The notes below the pieces were generated by a model, which was not told the origin of the DNA, did not search any database, and was given only the letters and a program-made list of their open reading frames with translations. A stretch of DNA of 62,979 bases. It comes from Lihuaxuella thermophila. GTDB lineage: Bacteria; Bacillota; Bacilli; Thermoactinomycetales; Thermoactinomycetaceae. This document shows, piece by piece, positions 54,321-62,979 of this stretch; position 1 is the first letter of the stretch; each line of letters opens with the position of its first letter. The DNA lies in contig NZ_FOCQ01000020.1 in NCBI RefSeq assembly GCF_900110165.1, positions 1 to 62,979 of the forward strand. Direction: 5' to 3'. The position numbers and the translations under genes are program-made.

Positions 54321-56566
54321 GGGATCGCCTCCTCCCAGAGCTTCGTCAGCTCTTCCACAGAACGGTGAATGGCGGTTTCTCCGTTCACTTCGATGTTCAG
54401 CTGCAGATCACCGGTAACTTCACCGATTCGGGCACACGGAACCCCATTTGCCCGGGCCAAGGCCATCACCGGCTCCGCCTGCTCGGCAGAAACGCTGAGA
54501 AGCACACGGGACTGGGATTCGCTGAATAAATGAACGACCGGTTGGAGAGTCGTTTCCACTTGCACCTTCGCCCCTTTTTGCCCGCTGATGCAGCATTCCG
54601 CCAGGGCAACGGCCAGTCCGCCATCCGCCAGATCATGCGCGGAATGGACCCGTCCGTCCCGAATCGCCTGCAAAACGGTTTGATGAAGAGCCCGTTCTTT
54701 TTCCAGATCAAGCAACGGAGGGCGTCCGCTCACATTCCCGGTCACGACATGCTGCAGCTCGCTGCCGCCCAGCTCCGCATACGTTTCCCCCAGGAGCAGG
54801 ATGACATCTCCTTCGTTTTTAAACCCTTGGGTGGTGATGTGTTCCCGGTTCTGAATCAGGCCGACCATGCCGACAATCGGGGTCGGGTAAATCGCTCGTC
54901 CTTTGGTCTCGTTATACAGGCTTACATTTCCGCCGACGACAGGAGTATCAAGGGCGCGGCAAGCGTCGGCCATTCCGTCAATCGCTTTGGACAGTTGCCA
55001 ATAGATTTCCGGTTTTTCCGGGTTGCCGAAGTTGAGGCAGTCCGTGATGCCGAGCGGCTCGGCCCCGGCACAGACCACATTTCTCGCCGACTCCGCCACG
55101 GCAATGCGCCCGCCTTGCTCGGGATCGAGGTAAACATAACGGCCGTTTCCGTCGGTGGACATCGCCAGGGCTTTATCCGTACCACGAATCACCACTACCG
55201 CCGCATCCGACCCCGGACGGACAGCCGTGCTGGTTCGCACCATATGGTCATATTGCTCATAGACCCAGCGTTTGCTGCCGATATTGACCGAAGAGATCAC
55301 GCGGTTGAGTGCTTCTTCCGGGTCGATCTGCGCGACTTGCTCCTCTGGACGTACCTCTTGATTTTCTTTATAATAGGCGGGGACTTTTTCTTCCCGTACA
55401 TAACAGGGAGCATCATCGACAAGCGTTTGGACCGGAATATCCGCCACCAGTTCACCTTTAAAGAAAATACGGTAACGGTTGCCTTCCGTAACATGACCGA
55501 TCACGGCGGATGGCAGGCCCCATTTGTCGCAGATCTCCTTAATTTCGTTTTCGCGGCCCTTTTCCACAACCAGGAGCATCCGTTCCTGTGACTCTGACAG
55601 CATGATTTCATACGGGGTCATGCCTGTTTCCCGCTGCGGGACCAGATCCAGATTCAAGTCCATCCCCTGTCCGCCTTTTGCGGTCATTTCAGCGCTGGAA
55701 CAGGTGAGGCCGGCGGCCCCCATGTCCTGGATTCCGAGCAGCAGCCCTTTTTTCACCATTTCCATGCAGGCTTCCAACAGCAATTTTTCCATAAACGGGT
55801 CACCCACCTGCACTGCCGGCCGCTTCTCCTCGGATTGTTCATTCAGCTCTTCAGAAGCGAACGTGGCTCCGTGAATGCCGTCGCGGCCGGTGCTGGCGCC
55901 CACATAGATCACCGGGTTTCCGACCCCTTTGGCGATCCCTTTCTGCAAATCGTCATGGCTCAAGATGCCCACACACATGGCATTGACCAGCGGATTGCCT
56001 TCATAACTGGAGTCAAAGACCACTTCGCCCCCTACAGTTGGGATGCCGATGCAGTTCCCGTAGTGGGCGATGCCGGCCACCACATGTTCAAACAGATAAC
56101 GCACGCGCGGATTTTTCAGATCGCCAAAACGCAAGGAATTCAGAAGGGCCACCGGACGCGCGCCCATGGAGAACACATCGCGGATAATGCCGCCCACACC
56201 GGTGGCCGCTCCTTGAAATGGCTCCACAGCAGAAGGGTGGTTATGGCTTTCAATTTTAAATACAACGGCCTGGTTGTCTCCGATGTCAATCACACCGGCC
56301 CCTTCGCCGGGCCCCTGCAATACGCGCGGACCCTGTGTCGGAAAACGCCTGAGCAGCGTTTTGGAGTTTTTGTAGCTGCAGTGTTCCGACCACATCACAC
56401 TGTAGATGCCGACTTCGGTCCAGTTGGGCAGGCGGCCGTCCAAATGCCGGATGATCTGCTCATATTCCGCATCGGTCAAACCCATCTCTTTATACAGTTT
56501 TTGATCGCGAATCTTCTCCGGACTCGGTTCATGGGGAAGGCTTTTCACCGTTTGTTCAAGCTGCAC
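54284..56566 (-). CDS. purL: FGAM synthase, large subunit
   Basis: ATP-dependent amidotransferase step from FGAR to FGAM, small-type PurL of 760 residues that works with PurQ and PurS. Visible family segments are [50 protein letters not shown] and [21 protein letters not shown] 56566 overlaps the end of purQ, with AAGGAGAA just upstream. Its end overlaps purF by 37 bases. Confidence 0.97.
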   Translation of the reverse strand: MQLEQTVKSLPHEPSPEKIRDQKLYKEMGLTDAEYEQIIRHLDGRLPNWTEVGIYSVMWSEHCSYKNSKTLLRRFPTQGPRVLQGPGEGAGVIDIGDNQAVVFKIESHNHPSAVEPFQGAATGVGGIIRDVFSMGARPVALLNSLRFGDLKNPRVRYLFEHVVAGIAHYGNCIGIPTVGGEVVFDSSYEGNPLVNAMCVGILSHDDLQKGIAKGVGNPVIYVGASTGRDGIHGATFASEELNEQSEEKRPAVQVGDPFMEKLLLEACMEMVKKGLLLGIQDMGAAGLTCSSAEMTAKGGQGMDLNLDLVPQRETGMTPYEIMLSESQERMLLVVEKGRENEIKEICDKWGLPSAVIGHVTEGNRYRIFFKGELVADIPVQTLVDDAPCYVREEKVPAYYKENQEVRPEEQVAQIDPEEALNRVISSVNIGSKRWVYEQYDHMVRTSTAVRPGSDAAVVVIRGTDKALAMSTDGNGRYVYLDPEQGGRIAVAESARNVVCAGAEPLGITDCLNFGNPEKPEIYWQLSKAIDGMADACRALDTPVVGGNVSLYNETKGRAIYPTPIVGMVGLIQNREHITTQGFKNEGDVILLLGETYAELGGSELQHVVTGNVSGRPPLLDLEKERALHQTVLQAIRDGRVHSAHDLADGGLAVALAECCISGQKGAKVQVETTLQPVVHLFSESQSRVLLSVSAEQAEPVMALARANGVPCARIGEVTGDLQLNIEVNGETAIHRSVEELTKLWEEAIPCAMNPSSDSTN

Positions 56567-57239
56567 CGCAATTCTCCTTCCAATATTGAAGCATCGAAGT
56601 AAATACGCGGGCTCCGTCTTTGGATCCCATCCAGTCTAAAATCGCCCGTTCCGGATGCGGCATCATGCCGAGGACATTCCCCTCGCGGTTGATGATCCCG
56701 GCGATGTCCGAAACAGAACCATTCGGATTTTCTCCGGCATAAGTGAAAACAATCTGGTTGTTTCTCTTTAACTCGGCAAGCGTGGCATCATCGCAATAGT
56801 AATTGCCTTCCCCGTGAGCGATCGGAATCGAAATCAGCTCACCCTGCTCATAGTCACAGGTAAACGGGGTCCGGGCATTTTCCACGCGTAGGGTCTGGAA
56901 ATTGCAACGGAATTTCAGCCGGCTGTTTCTCCTCAAGGCTCCGGGCAAGAGGCCCACTTCCGTTAAGATTTGAAAGCCATTGCAGATTCCGATGACCAAT
57001 TTGCCTTCCCGGGCCGCTTTTTTGACGCCTTCCATCACCGGGGAGAAACTGGCCAACACACCGGTTCGCAAATAGTCCCCATACGAAAAGCCGCCGGGTA
57101 AGATAATGGCATCATACCGGGACAAATCCGATTCCTGGTGCCAGACCGGGGTCACGGAGGCGTTTAAAACATCTTCGACAGCGTGAATGCAATCGATGTC
57201 ACAGTTGGAACCCGGAAAAATCGTTACTGCGAAGCGCAT
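56556..57239 (-). CDS. purQ: FGAM synthase, glutaminase subunit
   Basis: Class I glutamine amidotransferase that supplies ammonia to PurL. The 227-residue protein has [29 protein letters not shown], the nucleophile Cys in [11 protein letters not shown] and the His/Glu in MMPHPERA. It overlaps purS by 16 bases and purL by 11. Confidence 0.97.
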   Translation of the reverse strand: MRFAVTIFPGSNCDIDCIHAVEDVLNASVTPVWHQESDLSRYDAIILPGGFSYGDYLRTGVLASFSPVMEGVKKAAREGKLVIGICNGFQILTEVGLLPGALRRNSRLKFRCNFQTLRVENARTPFTCDYEQGELISIPIAHGEGNYYCDDATLAELKRNNQIVFTYAGENPNGSVSDIAGIINREGNVLGMMPHPERAILDWMGSKDGARVFTSMLQYWKENCGAA

Positions 57240-57490
57240 GAAACAACCTCCTCCAACTCGTAAGTGAACGTTTCGGTGACGGGATTGGAGAGAACTTTTT
57301 CCGAAAACTCCTTGACTTGCGCCTCTGCTTCTTCCCGGCTGCTGCCTTCCAGGATCACTTCGATCTTCTTGCCGATGCGGACATCTTTGACTCCCTCGTA
57401 GCCAAGCGTTTGCAAGGAGCCTCTGACAGCAACTCCTTGCGGGTCCAAAACACTTTCCTTCAGCGTTACATAGATGGTGGCTTTAAACAT
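57224..57490 (-). CDS. purS: FGAM synthase, PurS subunit
   Basis: An 88-residue dimeric protein that bridges PurQ and PurL in the three-part FGAM synthase. The family pattern is clear: [27 protein letters not shown] and [14 protein letters not shown]. The gene overlaps the stop of purC and the start of purQ. Confidence 0.95.
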   Translation of the reverse strand: MFKATIYVTLKESVLDPQGVAVRGSLQTLGYEGVKDVRIGKKIEVILEGSSREEAEAQVKEFSEKVLSNPVTETFTYELEEVVSCASQ

Positions 57491-58202
57491 CTTTTTTCCC
57501 TCCCAGTCGGGTCCAGATTTCTCGGTATGCCTCTACCACTTGCCCCAAATCGCGGCGAAAACGGTCTTTATCCAGCTTTTCGCCGGTTTTCGCATCCCAG
57601 AACCGGCATGTATCCGGTGAGATCTCATCGGCCAGCAACAGCTTTCCTTCCGCATCCACACCGAATTCCAGCTTAAAGTCAACGAGCAGGATCTTTTCTT
57701 GTTCCATCAGCTGTTTCAACAGATCATTCACTTTGAGGGCCATTTCCCTCATCTCTTTCAGCTGTTCTTCCGTCGCCAGCTGCAGAACGGAAACATGATC
57801 TTCATTGATCAGCGGATCGCCCAGAGCGTCATCTTTATAGTAAAGTTCCACCACCGGATGCCGGAGCTCTGTTCCTTCGGGAAGCCCGGTTCGTTTGGAC
57901 AGCGTTCCGGCCGCGATGTTGCGGACGACTACTTCCAGCGGAATAATATCCACTTTTCGCACCAGCTGCTCAAGCGGAGAGATGGCATCGATAAAATGAT
58001 TGGGAATTCCATGCTCATTTAAATAACGGAAAAAGAAAGTGCTGATGCGGTTGTTCATTTCTCCTTTGCCTTCCAGCACCGCTCTCTTTTCCCCGTTAAA
58101 TGCAGTAGCCGTATCCTTATATTTCACCCGGACCACCCCGGGGTCTTCCGTCAGGAACAGCTGCTTTGCTTTACCTTCGTACAGCATATCTCCGGCTCGC
58201 AC
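57483..58202 (-). CDS. purC: SAICAR synthetase
   Basis: Joins aspartate to CAIR. The 239-residue protein has LYEGKAKQLF at the N-terminus, the nucleotide-site KDTATAFNGEKRA, IPLEVVVRNIAAGTLSKR and LVDFKLEFGVD with LLADEISPDTCRFWD. GTG 58202 is chosen, 9 bases after AAAGGAG; the frame is open up to 58409 but that part is repeat sequence. It is separated from purB by 528 bases, the only large gap among the purine genes apart from the small membrane gene. Confidence 0.96.
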   Translation of the reverse strand: MRAGDMLYEGKAKQLFLTEDPGVVRVKYKDTATAFNGEKRAVLEGKGEMNNRISTFFFRYLNEHGIPNHFIDAISPLEQLVRKVDIIPLEVVVRNIAAGTLSKRTGLPEGTELRHPVVELYYKDDALGDPLINEDHVSVLQLATEEQLKEMREMALKVNDLLKQLMEQEKILLVDFKLEFGVDAEGKLLLADEISPDTCRFWDAKTGEKLDKDRFRRDLGQVVEAYREIWTRLGGKKDV

Positions 58203-58318
58203 AATGGTCGGCTCCTTTCCCATGCTCCATGGAGGTATTGAAATAAAAGAGTAGGTTATAAATGCTTTTTGCTGTTGGATCTGTTTCCTGAAAGTGTGCT
58301 GTTTAAATAAGATTGTAT

Positions 58319-58362
58319 CTGTGCTTGTGGATCGGGGCGGTCGGCCGTGTAGGTCTCCGTGC
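58319..58362 (-). repeat. Dispersed repeat copy B, distal part, in the purB-purC gap
   Basis: The minus strand reads GCACGGAGACC-T-ACACGGCCG-A-CCGCCCCG...CAAGCACAG, matching 30674-30720 with a few changes. The gap between this part and the proximal part at 58606 holds about 240 bases with no recognised gene, including a CGCGGA/TCCGCG hairpin around 58417-58437. Confidence 0.68.
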
Positions 58363-58605
58363 TCTTGAGGCAGGCGAAGAAGTAAATACTGTTCGCTCCG
58401 GCCTCTCACTTCGGGCGCGGATCAAACTAGTCCGCGTGGGACGGATGATCCGCTTTCTCCCTTCGTTCGCGGCCTTCGCTGGGGACGGCCTCAATGACAC
58501 TTCGTCCAATCACGGCCTTCCTGCACGATTTTTCCATTCATATCTCCAGGATGTCGGCTGGTCATGAAAGCTTTTGTGTGAAAGTGCAATCACCAAACGA
58601 ATGAG

Positions 58606-58671
58606 CGGAATTTGTTTTCCGTCGTAGTGACTCTGCCACTGCATCGAACCGGAAACAGAAAACAAATTCCG
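58606..58671 (-). repeat. Dispersed repeat copy B, proximal part, with a 14-bp inverted repeat
   Basis: CGGAATTTGTTTTC (58606-58619) and GAAAACAAATTCCG (58658-58671) are perfect reverse complements. The segment between them holds the 23-base exact match (58626-58648) to 30648-30670. It may be a palindromic repeat unit or the end of a small mobile element lying in the purine operon. Confidence 0.7.
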
Positions 58672-58730
58672 AGTAGTCCTCCATGCAAAGTTTCAGCCAG
58701 TTAACGATGGCCGTTTGGGGTAACATCCTC

Positions 58731-60026
58731 TCATTTGAGACCCAACCGATTGAAAATGGTGTCCACATGAGACAAATGATAGCTATAGTCAAAGCAATCG
58801 TCGATCTCTGATTGGGTTAATGTTTTCCCGATCAACTCGTCTTCTTCCACCAACGGCTTAAATGGGCGCTGCTCCTCCCAGGAGCGCATCGCCAGTTTTT
58901 GGACCCGATCATACGCTTCTTCCCGTTTCAGCCCTTTGTTGATCAAACTGAGCAACACCCGCTGGGAATAGATGAGGCCGAAGGTGCGTTCCATGTTGCG
59001 CTTCATGTTTTCCGGGAAAACGGTCAACTCTTTGACGATATGGGTAAAGCGATTGAGCAGATAGTTGAGCAAAATGGTCGCATCCGGCAAGATGACCCGT
59101 TCCACTGAGGAATGAGAAATATCCCGTTCATGCCAGAGAGGCACATTCTCATAAGCCGAAATCATGTGTCCGCGAATCACACGGGCCAGACCGCTGATAT
59201 TTTCACACCCGACCGGATTTCGTTTATGCGGCATCGCTGAAGAACCTTTTTGTCCTTTTTTGAAAGGCTCTTCCACTTCCCGGGTCTCACTCTTTTGCAG
59301 ACCGCGGATTTCCGTCGCAAACTTGTCCAGCGAAGTGGCGATCAAAGCCAGGGTGGCCATATACTCGGCATGGCGATCCCGTTGCAACGTTTGCGTGGAA
59401 ATCGGGGCCGGTTCCAAACCTAACTTTTCACATACATACTTTTCCACAAACGGGTCGATATTTGCGTACGTGCCTACTGCCCCGGAGATTTTTCCGACAC
59501 GGACCGTTTCGGAAGCACGTACCAATCGCTCGCGATTCCGTTTCATTTCGGCATACCAGAGGGCCATTTTTAAACCGAACGTCGTCGGCTCCGCATGAAC
59601 CCCGTGAGTCCGGCCCATCATCACCGTGTATTTGTGTTCTTCCGCTTTTTCTTTCAACGCTTCAATCAGACGGTCGACATCGCGGAGCAGGATTTCATTG
59701 GCTTGTTTGAGGAGATAAGATAAAGCCGTATCCACAACATCCGTAGATGTGAGTCCATAGTGCACCCACTTGGATTCCGGGCCAAGGGTTTCCGCCACCG
59801 CCCGTGTAAAGGCAACCACATCATGACGGGTATCCAATTCAATCTCGTGAATGCGGTCTACATTGATTTTGGCGTTCTGCCGGATCAAAGCGACGTCTTC
59901 TTTCGGAATTACACCCAATTCCGCCCATGCTTCACAAGCGAGAATCTCCACTTCCAGCCACGCCCGGAATTTGTTTTCCTCTGTCCAGATGGCCGCCATT
60001 TCGGGACGCGAATAACGTTCGATCAT
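58731..60026 (-). CDS. purB: Adenylosuccinate lyase
   Basis: Splits SAICAR and adenylosuccinate, acting in IMP and AMP synthesis. The 431-residue protein matches Bacillus Pur[14 protein letters not shown] at the start, [30 protein letters not shown], and the mobile signature loop [16 protein letters not shown] with its catalytic Ser. Its ATG overlaps the last base of the purK stop. Confidence 0.97.
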   Translation of the reverse strand: MIERYSRPEMAAIWTEENKFRAWLEVEILACEAWAELGVIPKEDVALIRQNAKINVDRIHEIELDTRHDVVAFTRAVAETLGPESKWVHYGLTSTDVVDTALSYLLKQANEILLRDVDRLIEALKEKAEEHKYTVMMGRTHGVHAEPTTFGLKMALWYAEMKRNRERLVRASETVRVGKISGAVGTYANIDPFVEKYVCEKLGLEPAPISTQTLQRDRHAEYMATLALIATSLDKFATEIRGLQKSETREVEEPFKKGQKGSSAMPHKRNPVGCENISGLARVIRGHMISAYENVPLWHERDISHSSVERVILPDATILLNYLLNRFTHIVKELTVFPENMKRNMERTFGLIYSQRVLLSLINKGLKREEAYDRVQKLAMRSWEEQRPFKPLVEEDELIGKTLTQSEIDDCFDYSYHLSHVDTIFNRLGLK

Positions 60027-61243
60027 CAGCTACTCCTCACTTCCTGTAGTTGTTTCATCTCATTTTGTATCGCATCTTTTTCTTTATCCGTTAAAGGAGG
60101 CCAAATGTCAACCGATTCGATGATCTGGAGCGCCTGCTCCACGGTGTCGGCGAGAACGGTCACATGTCCCATTTTCCGTCCGGTTTTCGCTTCTTTTTTC
60201 CCGTACCAGTGAACTTTCATTTCTTTCGGCAAACGGTGGAATTGATTCATCAGCCGTTCTGCATGTTCACCCAGGATGTTGACCATCACCGCAGGGGAGT
60301 ATGCGGCGGGAGAACCAAGCGGCAATCCGGTCACGGCGCGCAAAAACTGTTCAAATTGCGATGTATGACAGGCGTCATACGTATAGTGGCCGGAATTGTG
60401 AGGCCGCGGAGCCAATTCATTGACGAGCAGGCCCCCGTCCGGGAGTACAAACATTTCCACGGCAACCAACCCGACCACTTGCAGATGCTCCGCCACCCGG
60501 ACCGCCATTCGTTCTGCTTCTCTCATAATTTCAGCGGAAACAGGGGCAGGGGTGATCGACATATGCAAAATGTGGCGGCGGTGCAGGTTAACCGCAGGAG
60601 GAAATGCGGCCACTTCACCGGTGACGCTTCTGGCCACAACCACCGACATTTCTTTGACGAAAGGGATAAATTTCTCCAGGATATACTGCCTTTCGCCATT
60701 GAACATGCCTACCGGCAGGGAAGCAACCTCCTCGGGTGTCTGGATCCTCCACTGCCCTTTGCCGTCATACCCGCCTGTCGTCGTTTTCAACACCGCAGGA
60801 TAGCCCAACTCTTGGAGGGCGGAGGTCAGATCTTCTCTTGTTTCTATCACCCGGTAGGGAGCGACGGGCACACCGGCTTGTTCCACTGCCCTTTTTTCCT
60901 CGAGCCGGTGCCGGGTAATCTCCAAAAGACGGCTTCCCTGTGGAACGCAGTGGCTCTGTTCCAATTGGCGAACGACATCCGGAGACAGGTTTTCAAATTC
61001 GTAGACGATGAGATCCGACCGCTCTGCCAAACGCTGAGCGGCAGCGAGATCATCATACGCTCCCACAATGTGTTCGTCTGCCACCTGACTGCCCGGACAA
61101 TCCCGGGCGGGATCCAGCGTGATAAAACGGTAACCCATTTTCCGCCCTTCCAGGATGATCATTCTTCCAAGCTGGCCGCCCCCTAAAATGCCGATGGTTT
61201 GGCCGGGCAACATTTTTGTTTGTTTCAAGTTTTGATGTTTCAT
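60026..61243 (-). CDS. purK: N5-CAIR synthetase
   Basis: An ATP-grasp carboxylase that converts AIR, bicarbonate and ATP to N5-CAIR for PurE. The 405-residue protein has [33 protein letters not shown] and [18 protein letters not shown] 61243 overlaps the purE stop by four bases. An internal Met 11 residues in is an alternative start. Confidence 0.96.
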   Translation of the reverse strand: MKHQNLKQTKMLPGQTIGILGGGQLGRMIILEGRKMGYRFITLDPARDCPGSQVADEHIVGAYDDLAAAQRLAERSDLIVYEFENLSPDVVRQLEQSHCVPQGSRLLEITRHRLEEKRAVEQAGVPVAPYRVIETREDLTSALQELGYPAVLKTTTGGYDGKGQWRIQTPEEVASLPVGMFNGERQYILEKFIPFVKEMSVVVARSVTGEVAAFPPAVNLHRRHILHMSITPAPVSAEIMREAERMAVRVAEHLQVVGLVAVEMFVLPDGGLLVNELAPRPHNSGHYTYDACHTSQFEQFLRAVTGLPLGSPAAYSPAVMVNILGEHAERLMNQFHRLPKEMKVHWYGKKEAKTGRKMGHVTVLADTVEQALQIIESVDIWPPLTDKEKDAIQNEMKQLQEVRSS

Positions 61244-61728
61244 GTGAGCTCACTTTCCTTTAGGACACGCTGGCGTATTTCTTCCCGGCGACGTTTTAGC
61301 CGCTCCCGGATCTGTTTATCAGCTATGCTTAGGATCTCAGCTGCCAGGAGCCCGGCATTGACAGCTCCCGCATCGCCAATCGCTACCGTTGCCACCGGGA
61401 CTCCCCCGGGCATTTGTACAATCGACAAAAGAGAATCCAAGCCGCTTAATGCAGATGACTTCACGGGGACACCGATGACAGGCAACACGGTTTTTGCCGC
61501 GACCATACCTGGAAGATGGGCGGCACCGCCCGCTCCGGCGATGATCACCTCGATTCCGCGACCTTCCGCTTCTTCTGCATACCGGAACATTTCATCCGGT
61601 GTCCGGTGGGCTGAAACCACTTTTGCTTCGTAAGCAATATCCAGTTCGCTCAGCACATCACAAGCTTTTTTCATCGTGGGCCAATCCGACGTACTCCCCA
61701 TGATAATTCCGACTTTCGGCTGTTTCAT
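61240..61728 (-). CDS. purE: N5-CAIR mutase, catalytic subunit
   Basis: Rearranges N5-CAIR to CAIR. The 162-residue class I PurE shows [29 protein letters not shown] with the catalytic His, [17 protein letters not shown] and [17 protein letters not shown]. It is the first gene of the operon, about 200 bases downstream of the riboswitch. Confidence 0.97.
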   Translation of the reverse strand: MKQPKVGIIMGSTSDWPTMKKACDVLSELDIAYEAKVVSAHRTPDEMFRYAEEAEGRGIEVIIAGAGGAAHLPGMVAAKTVLPVIGVPVKSSALSGLDSLLSIVQMPGGVPVATVAIGDAGAVNAGLLAAEILSIADKQIRERLKRRREEIRQRVLKESELT

Positions 61729-61780
61729 GGCGTTGAAACTCCTTAGAATCCTTTTTTCGTTAGTCTTTCCTTTTTATATA

Positions 61781-61834
61781 GAAAAGCCTGAACAGCAAAA
61801 CCCGAAAAAGATGGAAAAATCTGCTGTTCAGGCT
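61781..61834 (-). terminator. Riboswitch-controlled terminator before purE
   Basis: AGCCTGAACAGCA (61785-61797) and TGCTGTTCAGGCT (61822-61834) form a perfect 13-bp stem; TTTTC follows on the minus strand. It lies between the aptamer and purE, the expected place for the expression platform. Confidence 0.88.
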
Positions 61835-61865
61835 AAAAAGCAATACAAACCCAAACGAGATTTTT

Positions 61866-61932
61866 CTCATAGCCGGGAAATTTACGGTTTCCTGGTAGAA
61901 ACGCTTAGGCCATATTCCTAAGCATATATGAG
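61866..61932 (-). promoter_or_regulatory. Purine riboswitch aptamer, guanine type
   Basis: The minus strand holds the complete purine aptamer: P1 CTCATA/TATGAG, GGAATATGGCC in the P2 region, the J2/3 core TTTCTACC, CCGTAAATT and CCGGCTATGAG. The ligand-pairing position reads C in GGCTAT, as in guanine riboswitches, rather than T of the adenine type. With guanine bound the downstream terminator should form and shut off purEKBCSQLFMNHD. Confidence 0.95.
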
Positions 61933-61972
61933 AAAGAACTCATTTCATTTCAGTTGTATGAAGTTCATTTTA

Positions 61973-62050
61973 AGTGTAACAAGGAAAGCGATGGGAAGTC
62001 AATGAAAAAACGAACATTATTTTGTCATATATAAAAGAGCGTTCGTTTTT
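61973..62050 (-). promoter_or_regulatory. pur operon promoter and PurR operator
   Basis: TTGACT (61997-62002), 18 bases and TACACT (61973-61978) on the minus strand form the promoter. Upstream, AAAAAACGAAC (62005-62015) and GTTCGTTTTT (62041-62050) are two inverted PurBox-type sequences with central CGAA/TTCG, as bound by B. subtilis PurR in response to PRPP. Confidence 0.85.
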
Positions 62051-62243
62051 ATGTAAGAAAACATACCGTTAAAGGATATTCATGGAATGATCATATCACT
62101 AAACAAACTGGTATTCATTTTTAAAAAATTGTCCCAAAAACAGGGCCTCCCTTCGAATTAAAATATAAAAAAGTTGGATCAATGCAACTCGGCAACCTTG
62201 CGTGATCAATCACGTTTTCGTCTCCGGAAGGAAGGTGCATGGC

Positions 62244-62609
62244 GTGTCCCCATCTGTATGGCATGAACTCACTTTATATGTTTTTATCCTGTATCTCTGT
62301 TACAGCTTGATGGTCTTTTTTATCGGAAAGCAGATTTACAAAAAGCAACGAGAGGAAGATAAAGCGGTCACGATCCGGTTGGGGATGGTCTGCCTGTTTC
62401 TGCCCCTGCTGGGTCCCCTGATTTCTTGGGTCACTGTTCTTCTGACCAAGCGTCCCCTGCTCCGCCTGCAAAAACAAGAAGACGAAGAAGAATGGACTTT
62501 TGTCCATTCCTTTGACACCATGCTTTCATGGAAAGAGACAAAAGAACGGCATGGAAGCGACTCCTTTATCCACTCCTTAATCACAGGCACCCTTGACAAG
62601 CACAAATGA
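62244..62609 (+). CDS. Two-helix membrane protein of unknown function
   Basis: Not recognised. A 121-residue protein with one helix at about 7-27 (LTLYVFILYLCYSLMVFFIG), a basic loop, a second at about 45-67 (LGMVCLFLPLLGPLISWVTVLL) and a soluble acidic tail (QEDEEEWTFVHSFDTMLSWKE). GTG 62244 has AAGGAAGG 8 bases upstream; earlier GTG codons in frame (62202, 62235) lack that. It is divergent from the purine operon and convergent with the rRNA operon end. Confidence 0.7.
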   Translation: MSPSVWHELTLYVFILYLCYSLMVFFIGKQIYKKQREEDKAVTIRLGMVCLFLPLLGPLISWVTVLLTKRPLLRLQKQEDEEEWTFVHSFDTMLSWKETKERHGSDSFIHSLITGTLDKHK

Positions 62610-62855
62610 TTCACTCACATAAAGATCAAAAGCAGAAGCCGCATCGAACCAGTCTCAACAGGAGGCATTACCGGTAGCCGTTGACTGAATCCGATGATTT
62701 GCCATTCGCAGGGTGAAGTTTCGGAACCGAAATTTGCACCCGAGGTTCATTGTTTGAAAAACGATGAATGATCGGCAGGATCGGAGGCGCCGTTTACGAA
62801 TGCATCCGGCTTGATGCATGAAGAAGTGAATGTCAGGATTTTCACGGATAAATCA

Positions 62856-62882
62856 AAAGCCACCCATTGAATGGGTGGCTTT
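62856..62882 (-). terminator. rRNA operon terminator
   Basis: AAAGCCACCCATT (62856-62868) and AATGGGTGGCTTT (62870-62882) are perfect complements, with T-rich flank TTTTGATT on the minus strand, just past the 5S gene. Confidence 0.9.
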
Positions 62883-62887
62883 CATTC

Positions 62888-62979
62888 GCCTGGCAACGTC
62901 CTACTCTCCCGGGGGTCATCCCCAAGTACCATCGGCGCTGGAGGGCTTAACGGTCGTGTTCGGGATGGGAACGAGTGGA
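62888..62979 (-). rRNA. rrf: 5S ribosomal RNA (5' end outside the window)
   Basis: The minus strand reads the 3' part of 5S rRNA: CCCGTTCCCATCCCGAACAC, the GTTAAGCCCTCCAGCGCCGATGGTA block and the 3' end GAGAGTAGGACGTTGCCAGGC. About 92 of some 117 bases are present. A terminator follows, so this is the 3' end of a leftward rRNA operon. Confidence 0.96.

Noticed and set aside
54530-55591. 353-residue frame opposite purL
   Set aside because: Antisense shadow of a strongly conserved enzyme; composition is that of complementary codons.
58203-58409. 69-residue N-terminal extension of purC
   Set aside because: This part is repeat sequence and lies before the GTG with a proper ribosome site; PurC homologues begin at LYEGKAK.
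60164-61186. 340-residue frame opposite purK
   Set aside because: Antisense shadow; purK has all its motifs on the other strand.
1-62979. CRISPR arrays, tRNA genes and prophage blocks
   Set aside because: No regularly spaced repeats, no recognisable tRNA cloverleaf and no cluster of phage structural genes were seen; the only HK97-fold gene is the encapsulin shell, which is paired with its cargo.

Overview
The window looks like the chromosome of a low-to-mid GC, spore-former-type Gram-positive bacterium of the order Bacillales. It has CodY, RsbT-like and NtdP homologues, a T-box leader, a purine operon in Bacillus gene order, a caa3 oxidase cluster and strong AGGAGG-type ribosome sites with frequent TTG/GTG starts. 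The IMEF-type encapsulin together with the gene set suggests a Thermoactinomycetaceae-like or related thermotolerant lineage; that placement is inference.

0-3.2 kb: an encapsulin iron-storage locus. An IMEF ferritin-like cargo and a shell protein form one operon. Then come an unrecognised gene on the opposite strand and a divergent [2Fe-2S] ferredoxin, with a Fur-box-like promoter between them. Cargo and ferredoxin carry the same LTVGSL tag at opposite ends. A decayed cell-wall-binding repeat gene lies at the left edge. 3.2-10 kb: a secreted poly-gamma-glutamate hydrolase and the caa3 oxidase cluster ctaB-C-D-E-F plus a CtaM/DUF420 gene, all leftward. 10-19.6 kb: an RsbT-like kinase, an ABC exporter, a beta-lactamase-fold hydrolase, codY, signal peptidase I, ntdP, a possible small RNA, proline-T-box-controlled proC, a GNAT and a membrane protein.

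19.7-36.9 kb: a mixed housekeeping and accessory stretch: a MarR relic, DinB, pabB, a VanW protein, mutY with two unknown upstream genes, yfhP, an MscS channel, an AlkA glycosylase, a LysM-3D protein, an O-antigen-ligase-like polymerase, a Fur-boxed orphan siderophore ATPase, a peptidase E broken by one base, and a YerA-type deaminase. 37.2-39.1 kb is gene-poor, with one small gene and what may be the relic right end of an IS200/IS605 element.

39.2-47.9 kb is an alpha-galactoside system: a binding lipoprotein, two permeases and a GH36 alpha-galactosidase leftward from a promoter overlapping a cre-like site. A YesM/YesN-type two-component system runs divergently. The transport ATPase is absent and is presumably a shared MsmX-like protein. 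48.0-62.1 kb is a complete purine operon, purEKBCSQLFMNHD, headed by a PurR operator, a promoter, a guanine-type riboswitch and a terminator. It is interrupted between purB and purC by about 530 bp holding a repeat also found near 30.65 kb, and between purH and purD by a small membrane protein gene. The window ends in the 3' part of a leftward 5S rRNA gene with its terminator.
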